A DNA stretch of 64,000 nt from Kiritimatiellia bacterium (GTDB lineage Bacteria > Verrucomicrobiota > Kiritimatiellia > UBA8416 > YA12-FULL-48-11), in NCBI GenBank assembly GCA_028716365.1, contig JAQUPZ010000007.1, positions 62,001-126,000 of the forward strand. The letters run 5' to 3'. The notes under the pieces were generated by a model. That model saw only the letters and a list, made by a program, of their open reading frames with translations, was not told where the DNA came from and did not search any database. The translations under genes were made by a program, and so were the position numbers. This document shows, one piece after another, positions 54,035-62,642 of this stretch (the first letter of the stretch is position 1; every line of letters begins with the position of its first letter).

Positions 54035-54063
54035 TTGACATACGTGTCATTGAAAACGATAAG
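54035..54063 (+). promoter_or_regulatory. promoter with inverted repeat for the Rieske gene
   Basis: TTGACA (54035-54040) and GATAAG (54058-54063) are 17 bases apart. The -35 overlaps the inverted repeat TGACA-TACG-TGTCA, a plausible repressor site. It lies about 20 bases before the Rieske start. Confidence 0.5.
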
Positions 54064-54083
54064 GCAATAAGAGGAGGTAAAGA

Positions 54084-54557
54084 ATGTCTGGAATCAATCG
54101 TAGGAAATTTATTGCGGGAGTTGTTGCGGCAGGATCAGGAACCTGCGTTTGCGGCTTAAGCGGTTGCGCAACTTTCACCAAGATCGGCAGCACATCTTCA
54201 ATCCCTTCCGGAGCTTATGTTGTTGAAAATAACAAAATGAGGATTGATCTCGCGAAAGTGCCAGAGTTGGGAAAAATTGGAGGTTCGGTTAAAATAATCG
54301 ATCCCAAGTTACCCCAGCCAATCATTATCGGACGAAGCGGAGACGCCGAGTACGCCGCGGTTTCTATCAAGTGCCCGCATCGTGGAGTAGAGGTCGAATA
54401 CAAATACGCCGATAAACAATTCCGTTGTGCCAGCATCGGGCATTCCACCTTTGCCACGGATGGAACCTATAGGAAAGGTTTGGCAAAGAAATCGTTGAGC
54501 AAATTCGACGCAAAGCTGGATCAATCAGACAGGAACACTTTAATCATCAGTCTCTAA
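54084..54557 (+). CDS. TAT-type Rieske-like lipoprotein with non-canonical ligand spacing
   Basis: A 157-residue exported protein. NRRKFIAGVVAAGSG is a TAT-like signal and LSGC (Cys28) a lipobox. The Rieske fold has CPH (Cys97, His99) in the first box. The second box reads RCASIGHSTF (Cys115 and His120), i.e. Cys-x4-His instead of Cys-x2-His, so 2Fe-2S binding needs proof. TYRKGLAKKSLSKFDAKL matches the post-cluster segment of Rieske proteins. AGAGGAGG precedes the ATG. It shares TAATG with the next small ORF. Confidence 0.78.
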   Translation: MSGINRRKFIAGVVAAGSGTCVCGLSGCATFTKIGSTSSIPSGAYVVENNKMRIDLAKVPELGKIGGSVKIIDPKLPQPIIIGRSGDAEYAAVSIKCPHRGVEVEYKYADKQFRCASIGHSTFATDGTYRKGLAKKSLSKFDAKLDQSDRNTLIISL

Positions 54558-54781
54558 TGCCTGACCATTATGCGACATATAAAATGAGAACTGAACATGA
54601 TATTATGACAAACGTGATGGCATTTATTTGCAGGATCTGTCCATTCTGTGTTTGTGCGCGCTGGTGGCCGAATAGCAGGTATGCGCATGCCCTCAGGAAA
54701 ATCGAAATGTCCTGTCCTGCATGCCAGGCTTATGCGAAACAGAGGCAGATGAACGCCAAAGAAAATTCTGCAAGTCAATGA
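54557..54781 (+). CDS. small Cys-rich protein coupled to the Rieske gene
   Basis: 74 residues starting in the Rieske stop (TAATG). The Cys pattern CRICPFCVC, then CPACQAY, gives six Cys, enough for a zinc or small iron-sulfur site. WWPNSRYAHALRKIE is an odd Trp/Arg segment. No homologue is recognised. The TAATG junction and Cys pattern argue it is real; alternative starts (54605) lack a ribosome site. Confidence 0.5.
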   Translation: MPDHYATYKMRTEHDIMTNVMAFICRICPFCVCARWWPNSRYAHALRKIEMSCPACQAYAKQRQMNAKENSASQ

Positions 54782-54862
54782 ACTTCCTCGATGAATAAAT
54801 TTCGTTGCCACTTCAAATAAGTGGAACTGATGATAACGAAAAGTCATAAAATCGGGAAATAT

Positions 54863-54890
54863 TTGCCAACATACGAAAATATGTTATTTT
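54863..54890 (+). promoter_or_regulatory. possible promoter for the trans-sulfuration gene
   Basis: TTGCCA (54863-54868) and TATTTT (54885-54890) are 16 bases apart. Between them AACATA and TATGTT form a 6-bp inverted repeat (54868-54885), perhaps an operator. The -10 is weak. Confidence 0.35.
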
Positions 54891-54965
54891 CCTGCTCGTG
54901 GTAAAAAGCCCAGTGATAACAAAAATGAACCAGCTGATAATTCGATCACAAAGGAGATGCTAAAC

Positions 54966-56111
54966 ATGAGTCAAGATCCCTTAACTCCCTATGGAAATCG
55001 CCCGATGGTGACGCCAATTGTCAACGCGGTGAATTACGAATACCGCGATTTCGAAGTCCTGCGCAAAATCACGGATGGAGAAATAGATGGTTATACGTAT
55101 CACAGGGATGACAATCCTACTGTAAGGGCGGTTGAGAAACAGATTGCCGCCATGGAAGGATCCGAAGACTGCGTTGTCTGTACGACTGGCATGGCCGCAT
55201 GTACAATGGTTTACCTCAGTTACTTGAAGACTGGTGATAATGTCATCTTCTTCCATGACATTTACGGGGGAAATTACAAGGTATCATTGATTCTTGAGAA
55301 AATGGGAATTGACATCACTTGGATCGATGCCGATGAAAGCTCCAAGCTTGAGAAATACCTCAAGCCCAACACTACAATGATATTCCTGGAAACGCCGACT
55401 AACCCGCTTTGCAAGATTATTGACATCGCTGCGGCGCGTCGCGCGGCCGATAAGGTTGGAGCACGGCTCGTGGTCGACAATACTTTTGCCACCCCGTACC
55501 ATCAGTTGCCGTTGAAGCTTGGCGCGCATATGGTGATACACAGCGCGACTAAAGCGTTAGGGGGTCACAATGACCTTATGGCTGGAGCCATCGCGGTTTC
55601 GAAAGAAGACTACGAAACGCTGTGGTTCACCCGTCAGGCTATAGGAACAACTTTGGATGCATATTCCGCGTCGCTGCTGGAGAGAGGACTCAAGACTTTT
55701 GAACTGCGCGCCGCGAAGATGGCGGAAAACGGACAAGCTGTTGCTGAATACCTCGCGACCAATCCACGTGTCAGCAGGCTTTTCTATCCGGGTTTGAAAA
55801 GCGACCCCGGTCATGCCATCGCCTCTAAACAAATGCATGCTGGATTCGGTGGTATGATGTCGTTTGATGTCGGCAGGAGCCAGGACGATGCCAAGCGATT
55901 TATATGCGGGCTGAAGGTCATCTACCATGCGGTTAGTCTTGGTGCTACGGAGAGCCTGATCTGTATTCCACATCTTACAACCATGTTGTACCTGCCGCCG
56001 GAACGCCGGGCATTGTTTGGTGTCAAAGAAAACTCGGTACGTTTATCCGTGGGAATTGAACCAGCAGATCGACTTGTTGAGGATCTTAAACAGGCATTGG
56101 GAAAATTGTGA
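54966..56111 (+). CDS. PLP-dependent trans-sulfuration family enzyme (cystathionine/methionine lyase type)
   Basis: Cys/Met metabolism PLP enzyme. YTYHRDDNPTVRAVEKQIAAMEG, YGGNYKVSL, the PLP-binding LVVDNTFATPYHQ, and HSATKALGGHND with the Schiff-base Lys are family blocks. The start at 54966 is preferred over 54957 because AAGGAG would be adjacent to the earlier ATG. Cystathionine gamma-synthase, beta/gamma-lyase and methionine gamma-lyase cannot be distinguished by eye. It overlaps nothing and is followed after four bases by the YjiK-like gene. Confidence 0.85.
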   Translation: MSQDPLTPYGNRPMVTPIVNAVNYEYRDFEVLRKITDGEIDGYTYHRDDNPTVRAVEKQIAAMEGSEDCVVCTTGMAACTMVYLSYLKTGDNVIFFHDIYGGNYKVSLILEKMGIDITWIDADESSKLEKYLKPNTTMIFLETPTNPLCKIIDIAAARRAADKVGARLVVDNTFATPYHQLPLKLGAHMVIHSATKALGGHNDLMAGAIAVSKEDYETLWFTRQAIGTTLDAYSASLLERGLKTFELRAAKMAENGQAVAEYLATNPRVSRLFYPGLKSDPGHAIASKQMHAGFGGMMSFDVGRSQDDAKRFICGLKVIYHAVSLGATESLICIPHLTTMLYLPPERRALFGVKENSVRLSVGIEPADRLVEDLKQALGKL

Positions 56112-56115
56112 AGTC

Positions 56116-56991
56116 ATGAGAATTGAATCAAAGATGTTCAACATCAGTGTTTTTTTGATGTTGTTCGCTTTGACTCTGATAACTATACAGGCCGATAATA
56201 CCAATGTGTCCACTGGTAGTGTAAAAGGTCCGGATAAGGTTGGACTCGAACACTATGTCCTGAAGATGGGTCCTGCCAGGATTGATGGTGCTGTCAATTG
56301 TTCAGGAATTACGTTTAACCCGCAGACAAAAACTATATTTATGGTTGCGAACAGTCCGGCAGAGATATACGAACTCGGATTGGATGGAAAAACCAGAAGA
56401 ACGATTGCGTTACACGGATTTGATGATACAGAGGATGTGGTATTTGTAGAAGGAAATGTTTTTGCAGTGGTCGAAGAAAAGAGACGAACTCTTTGTCTTG
56501 TTGATATCACTTTGAACGCCGCTTCAGTAGAGTATTCAAATGTAGTAAAATTTCTCGTGGATACAGATGAGGCGGGTAATAGCGGGCTGGAAGGTGTTGC
56601 ATATGATGCGGTCCACGAACGTTTTTTTGTGGTCAAGGAAAAGCATCCCCGCCGGATATACAGTTTCCTGTGTGCCGATGTATATTCACAAAGGAGGGTG
56701 GTCAATAATCTTTGGGATATTGACCGTAAAAATCTCGGTTGTAAGGATTTGTCAGGAGTCCATTATCATGCTGGAACAGGGCATCTTCTGATCTTGAGTG
56801 ATAAATCCAAATGTGTTGTTGAAACTACTCTGGATGGAAAAGAAATCTCGCGCCTTCTACTTGTAGCTGGTTCGGCAGGAATGACCGAGGATGCACCCCA
56901 GCCTGAAGGTATTACAATGGATGATACAGGAAATATCTACATTTGCAGTGAACCAAACCTTGTTTACATTTTTTCCAAGTTGCCACGTTAA
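56116..56991 (+). CDS. YjiK/SdiA-regulated-domain propeller protein
   Basis: A signal peptide (residues ~8-28, FNISVFLMLFALTLITIQA) precedes a beta-propeller-like repeat: GITFNPQTKTIFMVANSPAEIYEL, GFDDTEDVVFVEGNVFAVVEEKR, GLEGVAYDAVHERFFVVKEKHP, GVHYHAGTGHLLILSDKS and QPEGITMDDTGNIYICSEPNLVYIF (cited in part). These match the YjiK (SdiA-regulated) family. The ATG at 56116 is the first that leaves the signal peptide at the N terminus; the open frame upstream lies inside the PLP gene. Function unknown. Confidence 0.8.
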   Translation: MRIESKMFNISVFLMLFALTLITIQADNTNVSTGSVKGPDKVGLEHYVLKMGPARIDGAVNCSGITFNPQTKTIFMVANSPAEIYELGLDGKTRRTIALHGFDDTEDVVFVEGNVFAVVEEKRRTLCLVDITLNAASVEYSNVVKFLVDTDEAGNSGLEGVAYDAVHERFFVVKEKHPRRIYSFLCADVYSQRRVVNNLWDIDRKNLGCKDLSGVHYHAGTGHLLILSDKSKCVVETTLDGKEISRLLLVAGSAGMTEDAPQPEGITMDDTGNIYICSEPNLVYIFSKLPR

Positions 56992-57064
56992 TCTGTGAGG
57001 TGTTTATCATACGGAAAACAATAATTATTCCCAGGGTTGGTTTAATGAAAAAGAGAGGTTGTGT

Positions 57065-57481
57065 ATGAAGCATTATAGAAAAGAGCTATGGTTTGATATC
57101 AAGAAAAGACGGGAATTCGTCAATATCACATCTGAGGTTCAGAAATGTCTTCAAGAGAGCGGAATCAAAAATGGCCTTCTGCTCTGCAACGCCATGCACA
57201 TTACAGCCAGTGTGTTTATCAATGATGATGAGAGTGGACTGCATTCTGATTTCGAAAAATGGCTGGAGAAACTTGCTCCGGAGAAACCTTATTCTCAATA
57301 TGCGCATAATGGGTTTGAGGACAATGGGGATGCGCATCTCAAACGAACCATAATGGGGCGGGAAGTGGTCGTTGCCGTGACGGATGGAAAACTGGACTTT
57401 GGTCCATGGGAACAGATTTTTTACGGTGAATTTGACGGGAAAAGACGGAAAAGAGTATTGGTAAAAATTGTTGGAGAATAA
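57065..57481 (+). CDS. YjbQ-family (UPF0047) protein
   Basis: 138 residues: [38 protein letters not shown] (in part) and [27 protein letters not shown] compact beta-rich fold with a conserved His (MHITASVF), sometimes reported as a weak thiamine-phosphate synthase-like protein. GAGGTTGTGT precedes the ATG. The family is confident; the role is not known. Confidence 0.87.
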   Translation: MKHYRKELWFDIKKRREFVNITSEVQKCLQESGIKNGLLLCNAMHITASVFINDDESGLHSDFEKWLEKLAPEKPYSQYAHNGFEDNGDAHLKRTIMGREVVVAVTDGKLDFGPWEQIFYGEFDGKRRKRVLVKIVGE

Positions 57482-57501
57482 CATATTTTTATGGGTATCC
57501 T

Positions 57502-59055
57502 GTGGTGATTAATTTTCTAAAGATAAAGTATGTACGTATAGTTGTGATGCTTATATCGATTTGCGTGACGGAAAATATTTTTCCATCAGGAGTTGATGGT
57601 CACAACGATGCCGCCCGCCTTGGTGCAACATTGGCCCCGGAGCCGTTCAAATCAAACCCCGATTTTTGTTGGGCCGGTACATATCCCGATGACATCGCAG
57701 ACTGGTGCGTGGGGCACGATAGTGATGGTTATCTGAGGAAACTGTTGACCTTCGAGGCGATCAATGCCTTGCGTGCGCAAGACGTGCCGAAAGCCCTGTT
57801 CCTTGCTTCGGTGGCGACTCATTACCTTGTCGACAGGGCATGCATTCCTCATTCAGGTTGGGCATGGCACTATTCAAAAGGCTGGCAGCAATTCCTGCCT
57901 GTCAAGTACCGTGATGTGAAATTACCATTCATCAAGGAAGGCAACGAGTATATCCTGCAGGTATTGCCGCCTGAATATTGTTCTGAAGCCTGGACTCGAG
58001 CTAAGGGTAGTTCAGAATCTTATCTTGAATTTCTCCCCAGTATCAGACCGTTAGTTAAACCTGAAATGCTTCGTAAATTTGATCAGTGGACTTTTACCGA
58101 TGCATTCCTGTATGGACGCTGGTATTCGGGATTCATTGCGTTGGATTTGCTGGATGGTGAAAACATTAAACATCCGCCATTTCGTTTTAAAGATACTCGC
58201 GGCATGCAGGCAGTACTGGCAGATGAGTTGATCAATACAGCGGCTGTCTGTGGCAGTTATTATGGTTATCTTGTGACGGCGGCGGGGAGCGATGTGCCAG
58301 ACGAGTGGTCGTGTGTTTTGCCTCCCCGTGATCGCTTTCTGGAACTCGTTCGAAATGGGACTATAGTTGTGATTGGAGAAAAAGCACCGTGGCCGGTGGA
58401 AAGGGCAGCCTTGGTGTTAGCAATGGAATTGGTCCGCGCCGAACAGCGCTTTGCGGTTATTGATGGCCGTAAACTTCTGGTTACATCGCCTGAATCACTG
58501 ATTGTCCGATACAATTCTGCTCGACCCGACCAACGTTTGGCACAAAGCAACCTGATTGTTTTGAGTACACCCGAGGACATTGATTTGCAGAAATCTTTTA
58601 ATATAAACAAAGTTGTTTCCGGGAAACGCGGACGAATTACCGTGCGAAAGGCAGTGCCGAGTAGAGGTAGGAATACCATTATACTGATGGGTGCAACCAT
58701 GCAGGACAGTTTGTATCTGGTAGATTATCTCCTGGATGTTTCGTGGGACCCTTTTCATGGTCGCTGGCCGGCGGACAAGATCGTGAATGCCCTACAGAAA
58801 ACCTGGGCGGGATGGAAGCTTATTGAAGACCTGCGATCACGTAGCGGAATTGAGGCTGTTGAATATGCGAAAAAATATCCGCGTAACCATAAATCGACGC
58901 GGGTGGCTGACGCAGAACTTTATAAAGAGCTGCTTGGATCTGACCTTAAACGTGGCGCGTCAGATCTTGAATGGTCACGGTTCTTTCTGCTTGAAGTTCG
59001 TCTTGCAGATGGTCGACAGGTTCCCGACGTTATTGCGGGTGGATGCGGAAAATGA
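57502..59055 (+). CDS. exported phospholipase C/S1-P1-like protein with unknown C-terminal domain
   Basis: A weak signal peptide (residues ~10-30, VRIVVMLISICVTENIFPSG) precedes a metal-dependent helical domain: DGHNDAARL, DWCVGHDSDGYLR and ATHYLVDRACIPHSGWAWH hold the His/Asp ligands of Zn-dependent phospholipase C / P1 nuclease folds (residues ~30-250). The second half (~275-500) alternates alpha and beta (GTIVVIGEKAPWPVERA, SNLIVLSTPEDIDLQ, NTIILMGATMQDS) and I cannot name its family. The GTG at 57502 lacks a good Shine-Dalgarno; an ATG within the signal stretch (~residue 16) is an alternative. Confidence 0.65.
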   Translation: MVINFLKIKYVRIVVMLISICVTENIFPSGVDGHNDAARLGATLAPEPFKSNPDFCWAGTYPDDIADWCVGHDSDGYLRKLLTFEAINALRAQDVPKALFLASVATHYLVDRACIPHSGWAWHYSKGWQQFLPVKYRDVKLPFIKEGNEYILQVLPPEYCSEAWTRAKGSSESYLEFLPSIRPLVKPEMLRKFDQWTFTDAFLYGRWYSGFIALDLLDGENIKHPPFRFKDTRGMQAVLADELINTAAVCGSYYGYLVTAAGSDVPDEWSCVLPPRDRFLELVRNGTIVVIGEKAPWPVERAALVLAMELVRAEQRFAVIDGRKLLVTSPESLIVRYNSARPDQRLAQSNLIVLSTPEDIDLQKSFNINKVVSGKRGRITVRKAVPSRGRNTIILMGATMQDSLYLVDYLLDVSWDPFHGRWPADKIVNALQKTWAGWKLIEDLRSRSGIEAVEYAKKYPRNHKSTRVADAELYKELLGSDLKRGASDLEWSRFFLLEVRLADGRQVPDVIAGGCGK

Positions 59056-59101
59056 ATGGTCGTAAATTTGGTTAAGTTTATTTTAAAATTATCCATTAAC
59101 G

Positions 59102-59131
59102 TTGACGTTGGTTGTATTCCGGTGGCATATT
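59102..59131 (+). promoter_or_regulatory. possible promoter for the NUDIX gene
   Basis: TTGACG (59102-59107) and CATATT (59126-59131) are 18 bases apart, about 70 bases before the start codon. Confidence 0.35.
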
Positions 59132-59160
59132 TCAAGCGTAAGGTTGTAAAACAAGTTTAA

Positions 59161-59179
59161 GATTTGTTTGAAACAAATC
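59161..59179. promoter_or_regulatory. 19-bp perfect palindrome upstream of the NUDIX gene
   Basis: GATTTGTTT and AAACAAATC are perfect inverted arms around one G. Its position about 30 bases downstream of the putative -10 suits a repressor site; as RNA it would fold into an 8-bp hairpin. Confidence 0.45.
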
Positions 59180-59202
59180 AAATTTTAATAATAAGGAATC
59201 CC

Positions 59203-59763
59203 ATGTTGTCCAAACATTTATGGAAGACGTTATCCAGTAAGATGATTCTTGATCACAGCAAGTACCTTATGGTGGAGAATCGGACCATACAGTTACCAGA
59301 CGGGCGTGTGATCGAAAACTGGCCATGGGTTGTTACCCCTGATTTTGTCAATGTTGTGGCTGTTGCTGTAGATGGCCGGTTTCTTTGTTTCCGCCAGACC
59401 AAATATGCACTGAGTGGATTGTCGCTTGCACTGGTGGGCGGATTCATTGACAAGGGTGAAAGTCCCATACAGGCAGTCAAACGGGAACTTCTTGAAGAGA
59501 CCGGCTACGAAGCTCCTGAGTGGGTGGATCTCGGAAGTTTTCGGGTTGATCCGAACCGGGGTATGGCCATTGGAAACCTTTTTCTTGCGCGTGGCGCGGT
59601 ACAAGTTGCAAAGCCGACATCCGATGATCTCGAAGAACAGGAACTGCTTATGCTTAGCCGCAACGATATTGAAACTGCACTTGACCGGGGTGAATTCAAG
59701 GTGCTTGCCTGGGCAACAGCAGTGGCGCTGGCGCTCAGGCATATGCAGGCTAAATGTCCGTAA
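59203..59763 (+). CDS. NUDIX hydrolase
   Basis: 186 residues with a complete Nudix box, GFIDKGESPIQAVKREL then LEETGY (Gx5Ex7REUxEExGU). The N-terminal TIQLPDGRVIENWPWV and FLCFRQTKYALSGLSLALVGG resemble ADP-ribose pyrophosphatases, but substrate choice is uncertain. The ATG at 59203 follows AAGGAA. An upstream open frame (from 59164) overlaps the palindrome and is not needed. Confidence 0.87.
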   Translation: MLSKHLWKTLSSKMILDHSKYLMVENRTIQLPDGRVIENWPWVVTPDFVNVVAVAVDGRFLCFRQTKYALSGLSLALVGGFIDKGESPIQAVKRELLEETGYEAPEWVDLGSFRVDPNRGMAIGNLFLARGAVQVAKPTSDDLEEQELLMLSRNDIETALDRGEFKVLAWATAVALALRHMQAKCP

Positions 59764-59998
59764 GAAATATATTTTAATACGATTGTCACCTTGTCATTAC
59801 CGCGTACGTCACTGCTGTCGCTTTTATTCAAATCTTTGACGTTCCTGTTCTATACTTCCAAGTTACGACGGTATAATGTGCAGTGTAAAAGGATAATATT
59901 TTGCGGATTTCAATTTGCCTGCCGTTAGTGTTTCGTACAGTAACGCAGGCTGGAAAATAGATGGGGAAACAAGATTATCCATGGGAACAGGAGATAAA

Positions 59999-60916
59999 AT
60001 GAAAAGACGTGATTTTCTAAAACTGGCGGGTGCTTCCATGGTTGTCACCGGATATGAAAAATCTTTTGCCGAAAATAAATCTGCAAATAACACTGTAAAC
60101 ATATTTGCGCATGAGAACCTGGTCGCATGGTGTATTGTTCCGTTTGATTCGAAAAAACGTGGACCGGAAGAACGGGCGGCAATGCTGGAAAAACTCGGAA
60201 TTAAACGGCTCGCATATGACTGGCGTGCCGAACATGTGCCGACGTTCGAAGCCGAGATCGAAGCAACCAGAAAGCATGGTATAGAGTTTTTTGCCTTTTG
60301 GGGCACACATGAGGAAGCCTTCAAGTTGTTCGAGAAACACAACCTGAAACCTCAGATTTGGGTCATGATCCCGGTTGCTCCCGGCGGTGTTACTGATCCT
60401 AAAGAACAGGTGAAGTTTTCTATCCAAAGAATCCTACCGATGGTGGAACGTACCGGCAAGCTGGGCTGTCCGCTGGCCTTTTACAATCACGGTGGATGGG
60501 GTGGCGAGCCGGAGAACATGATTGCAGTTACAAAACGGTTGCGTGAAGAACATGGGGCCCCCCACGTCGGCATTTGCTATAACCTCCATCACGGGCATGG
60601 TCATCTTGATCGATTCGCGACTGTATTGAAGGCAATGAAGCCATACCTGTTCTGTCTCAATCTCAATGGTATGACAAAGAATGGAGACAAGATTGGAAAG
60701 AAGATCCTGCCGCTTGGGCAGGGTGATCTCGATCTTCAGGTGTTGAAAATCATATGTGACAGTGGTTATGCCGGTCGTATCGGCATTCTTAACCACACCA
60801 GCGAGGATGCCGAGGCAAGGTTGCGTGATAATCTTGAGGGTTTGGATTGGCTGGTGGCACAGCTGGAAGGAAAGCCGGCAGGTTCGAAGCCTCAACCGCG
60901 ATCGTGGCGGTTGTAA
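59999..60916 (+). CDS. exported sugar phosphate isomerase/epimerase-like TIM-barrel protein
   Basis: MKRRDFLKLAGASMVVTG is a TAT signal (Arg-Arg-Asp-Phe-Leu). The rest is a xylose-isomerase-like TIM barrel: LEKLGIKRLAYDWRAEH, HGIEFFAFWGTHEEAFKLFE, GICYNLHHGHGHLDRF and GRIGILNHTSEDAE (the His/Glu metal ligands). Such secreted barrels often sit with Gfo/Idh/MocA oxidoreductases, as at 61237, in PVC bacteria and act on sugars (inference). AGGAG precedes the ATG at 59999. Confidence 0.8.
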   Translation: MKRRDFLKLAGASMVVTGYEKSFAENKSANNTVNIFAHENLVAWCIVPFDSKKRGPEERAAMLEKLGIKRLAYDWRAEHVPTFEAEIEATRKHGIEFFAFWGTHEEAFKLFEKHNLKPQIWVMIPVAPGGVTDPKEQVKFSIQRILPMVERTGKLGCPLAFYNHGGWGGEPENMIAVTKRLREEHGAPHVGICYNLHHGHGHLDRFATVLKAMKPYLFCLNLNGMTKNGDKIGKKILPLGQGDLDLQVLKIICDSGYAGRIGILNHTSEDAEARLRDNLEGLDWLVAQLEGKPAGSKPQPRSWRL

Positions 60917-61236
60917 TTCAGATATTTTACCACTTATTATCAGTTTATTGAAAAAGGCAAAAACTCCTTAATTCTCGCACGGTCATAGTCATAACCACAA
61001 TATGACTCTTAGAATGTACATCACAACCGTAGGATATGGTAAAAAGAGCGAAAAGAAACAGCGTTCTCTTGATCCCGTCACCAGCTTTTGGTAGATCAAT
61101 TTCGAAAGGTCATAAAAGTATCAGAACTGGTGACAAAACGTGTAGTATAATATTTAAGCTTATGGTCTATTACTCGAGAAGCAAGCGGAGATTACAAGGG
61201 TAACCTCGAAAACAACCAACAAAGGAGTTCCAAACT
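60917..61236 (+). other. 320-base region upstream of the tandem oxidoreductase genes
   Basis: Non-coding, A+T rich. A TATAAT at 61146-61151 could be a -10 for the first oxidoreductase gene, but no -35 at proper spacing was found. A 30-codon ORF at 60999 has no ribosome site. Nothing else was recognised. Confidence 0.4.
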
Positions 61237-62511
61237 ATGAACACAGCTTGTAACCGCAGAAATTTTCTGAAGACCGCCGCCGTTGGTGTAACGGCAATGT
61301 CTTTTTCCGCACACAGTTATGCACGCATCATGGGTGCAAACGAGCGGATTCGTATCGCTCAGATCGGTTGTGGCGGTCGCGGTCGGCTGGCCCACATGAC
61401 GAGCGTACATAAGCATGATAAGGTCGAAAATGTTGAGTTTGTTGCAGTCAGTGATCCGTGGCGGCTCGCGCGCGAGGAGGCTGCCGGGATGTGTAAAGAA
61501 TGGTATGGCACCGATGTTAAAAAGTTTGTCAGCTATCGTGATGTACTAGCTTGTAAGGATATTGATGCCGTGATGATTGCCTCGATTGACCACCATCACT
61601 CAACACAGCTTGAAGCCGCTGCTAAGGCTAAAAAGCATGTTTATGTCGAGAAACCACTGGCTAGAAACATGAAGGAACTTATTCGCGCGGTGGATGCGGT
61701 CAAGGAGGCGAACATTGTGGCACAGATGGGCACACAGACTCGCAGTCTGCCAACCAGTACCGCCTGCCACGAACTGTGGAAGTCCGGCTTGCTTGGTAAA
61801 GCTTCGCGTATCGAGCAATGCCGCAACGGTGAGAGACCTTATTGGTATGGTTACGTAAAAGCCCACCTTCCGCAGCAGTCCAAGGAAGTTAAAAAAGAGG
61901 ACGTGGACTGGGATGAATTCCTGGGCAATGCTCCGAAGAGGCCATTCGACCCCGGTGTTTTCGTAGGATGGTATGGATATCTTGACTATACCGATGGTCC
62001 AGTGACCAATCTCGGCTGTCATTTCATTGATCTGTATAACTACATTACGGATGCACAATTCCCGACAAGTTGTGTTTGTAATGGTGGTATATTTACGTGG
62101 AAGGATGAGAATAATTTCAGCTGTCCTGACCATGTCGAAGCATTGTGGGTCTATCCGGAAGGATTCATGGTGGCTTACTCCAGTAACTTAGGTAACGGAA
62201 GTGGCAGCCGTCACCGTTACTTCTGCGAAAAAGGGCAACTGAACCTCGATAACTGGGGCTCGCCGAACTATACCGCGGAGGGTGGTCCGAAACGTGACGG
62301 TACCATCCGCGGCGTTAACGAAATCAAGCCGATCGAAACCCCGGATCATTTCCAGGACTGGCTGCAGTGCATGCGTAACGGTAAAACTACTCGTGCGCCC
62401 ATCGAGTCCGGTTACTTGCACTCCGTAGCGGGCCTTATGGCGGTGGAATCATACAACACCGGACATCGCACGACCTATGATCATAAACATCGTGCTATCC
62501 GGAAGGCATAA
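61237..62511 (+). CDS. TAT-exported Gfo/Idh/MocA oxidoreductase, copy 1
   Basis: Secreted or periplasmic NAD(P)-dependent sugar oxidoreductase family. NRRNFLKTAAVGVTAMSF is the TAT signal. IRIAQIGCGGRGRLAHM is the Rossmann loop, VYVEKPLARN the EKP motif and LGCHFIDLYNYITDA the substrate domain. Copy 1 carries an insert (KAHLPQQSKEVKKEDVDWD) that copy 2 partly lacks. GGAGTTCC precedes the ATG. Paralogue of the next gene. Substrate unknown. Confidence 0.86.
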   Translation: MNTACNRRNFLKTAAVGVTAMSFSAHSYARIMGANERIRIAQIGCGGRGRLAHMTSVHKHDKVENVEFVAVSDPWRLAREEAAGMCKEWYGTDVKKFVSYRDVLACKDIDAVMIASIDHHHSTQLEAAAKAKKHVYVEKPLARNMKELIRAVDAVKEANIVAQMGTQTRSLPTSTACHELWKSGLLGKASRIEQCRNGERPYWYGYVKAHLPQQSKEVKKEDVDWDEFLGNAPKRPFDPGVFVGWYGYLDYTDGPVTNLGCHFIDLYNYITDAQFPTSCVCNGGIFTWKDENNFSCPDHVEALWVYPEGFMVAYSSNLGNGSGSRHRYFCEKGQLNLDNWGSPNYTAEGGPKRDGTIRGVNEIKPIETPDHFQDWLQCMRNGKTTRAPIESGYLHSVAGLMAVESYNTGHRTTYDHKHRAIRKA

Positions 62512-62642
62512 CGGTCGCAAAGTAAGTTGTTACTACTGAATTTGGCTTGTTCAGTATAGTTCTATATGATGTCAAAATGACTTTTAGAAATCCTGCAGGA
62601 AAGGATTCGGGAAAAATATAACCAACAAAGGAGTTCCAGACT

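Noticed and set aside
60999..61091. 30-codon ORF upstream of the first oxidoreductase gene
   Set aside because: No ribosome site, no recognisable motif and low-complexity Lys/Arg content.
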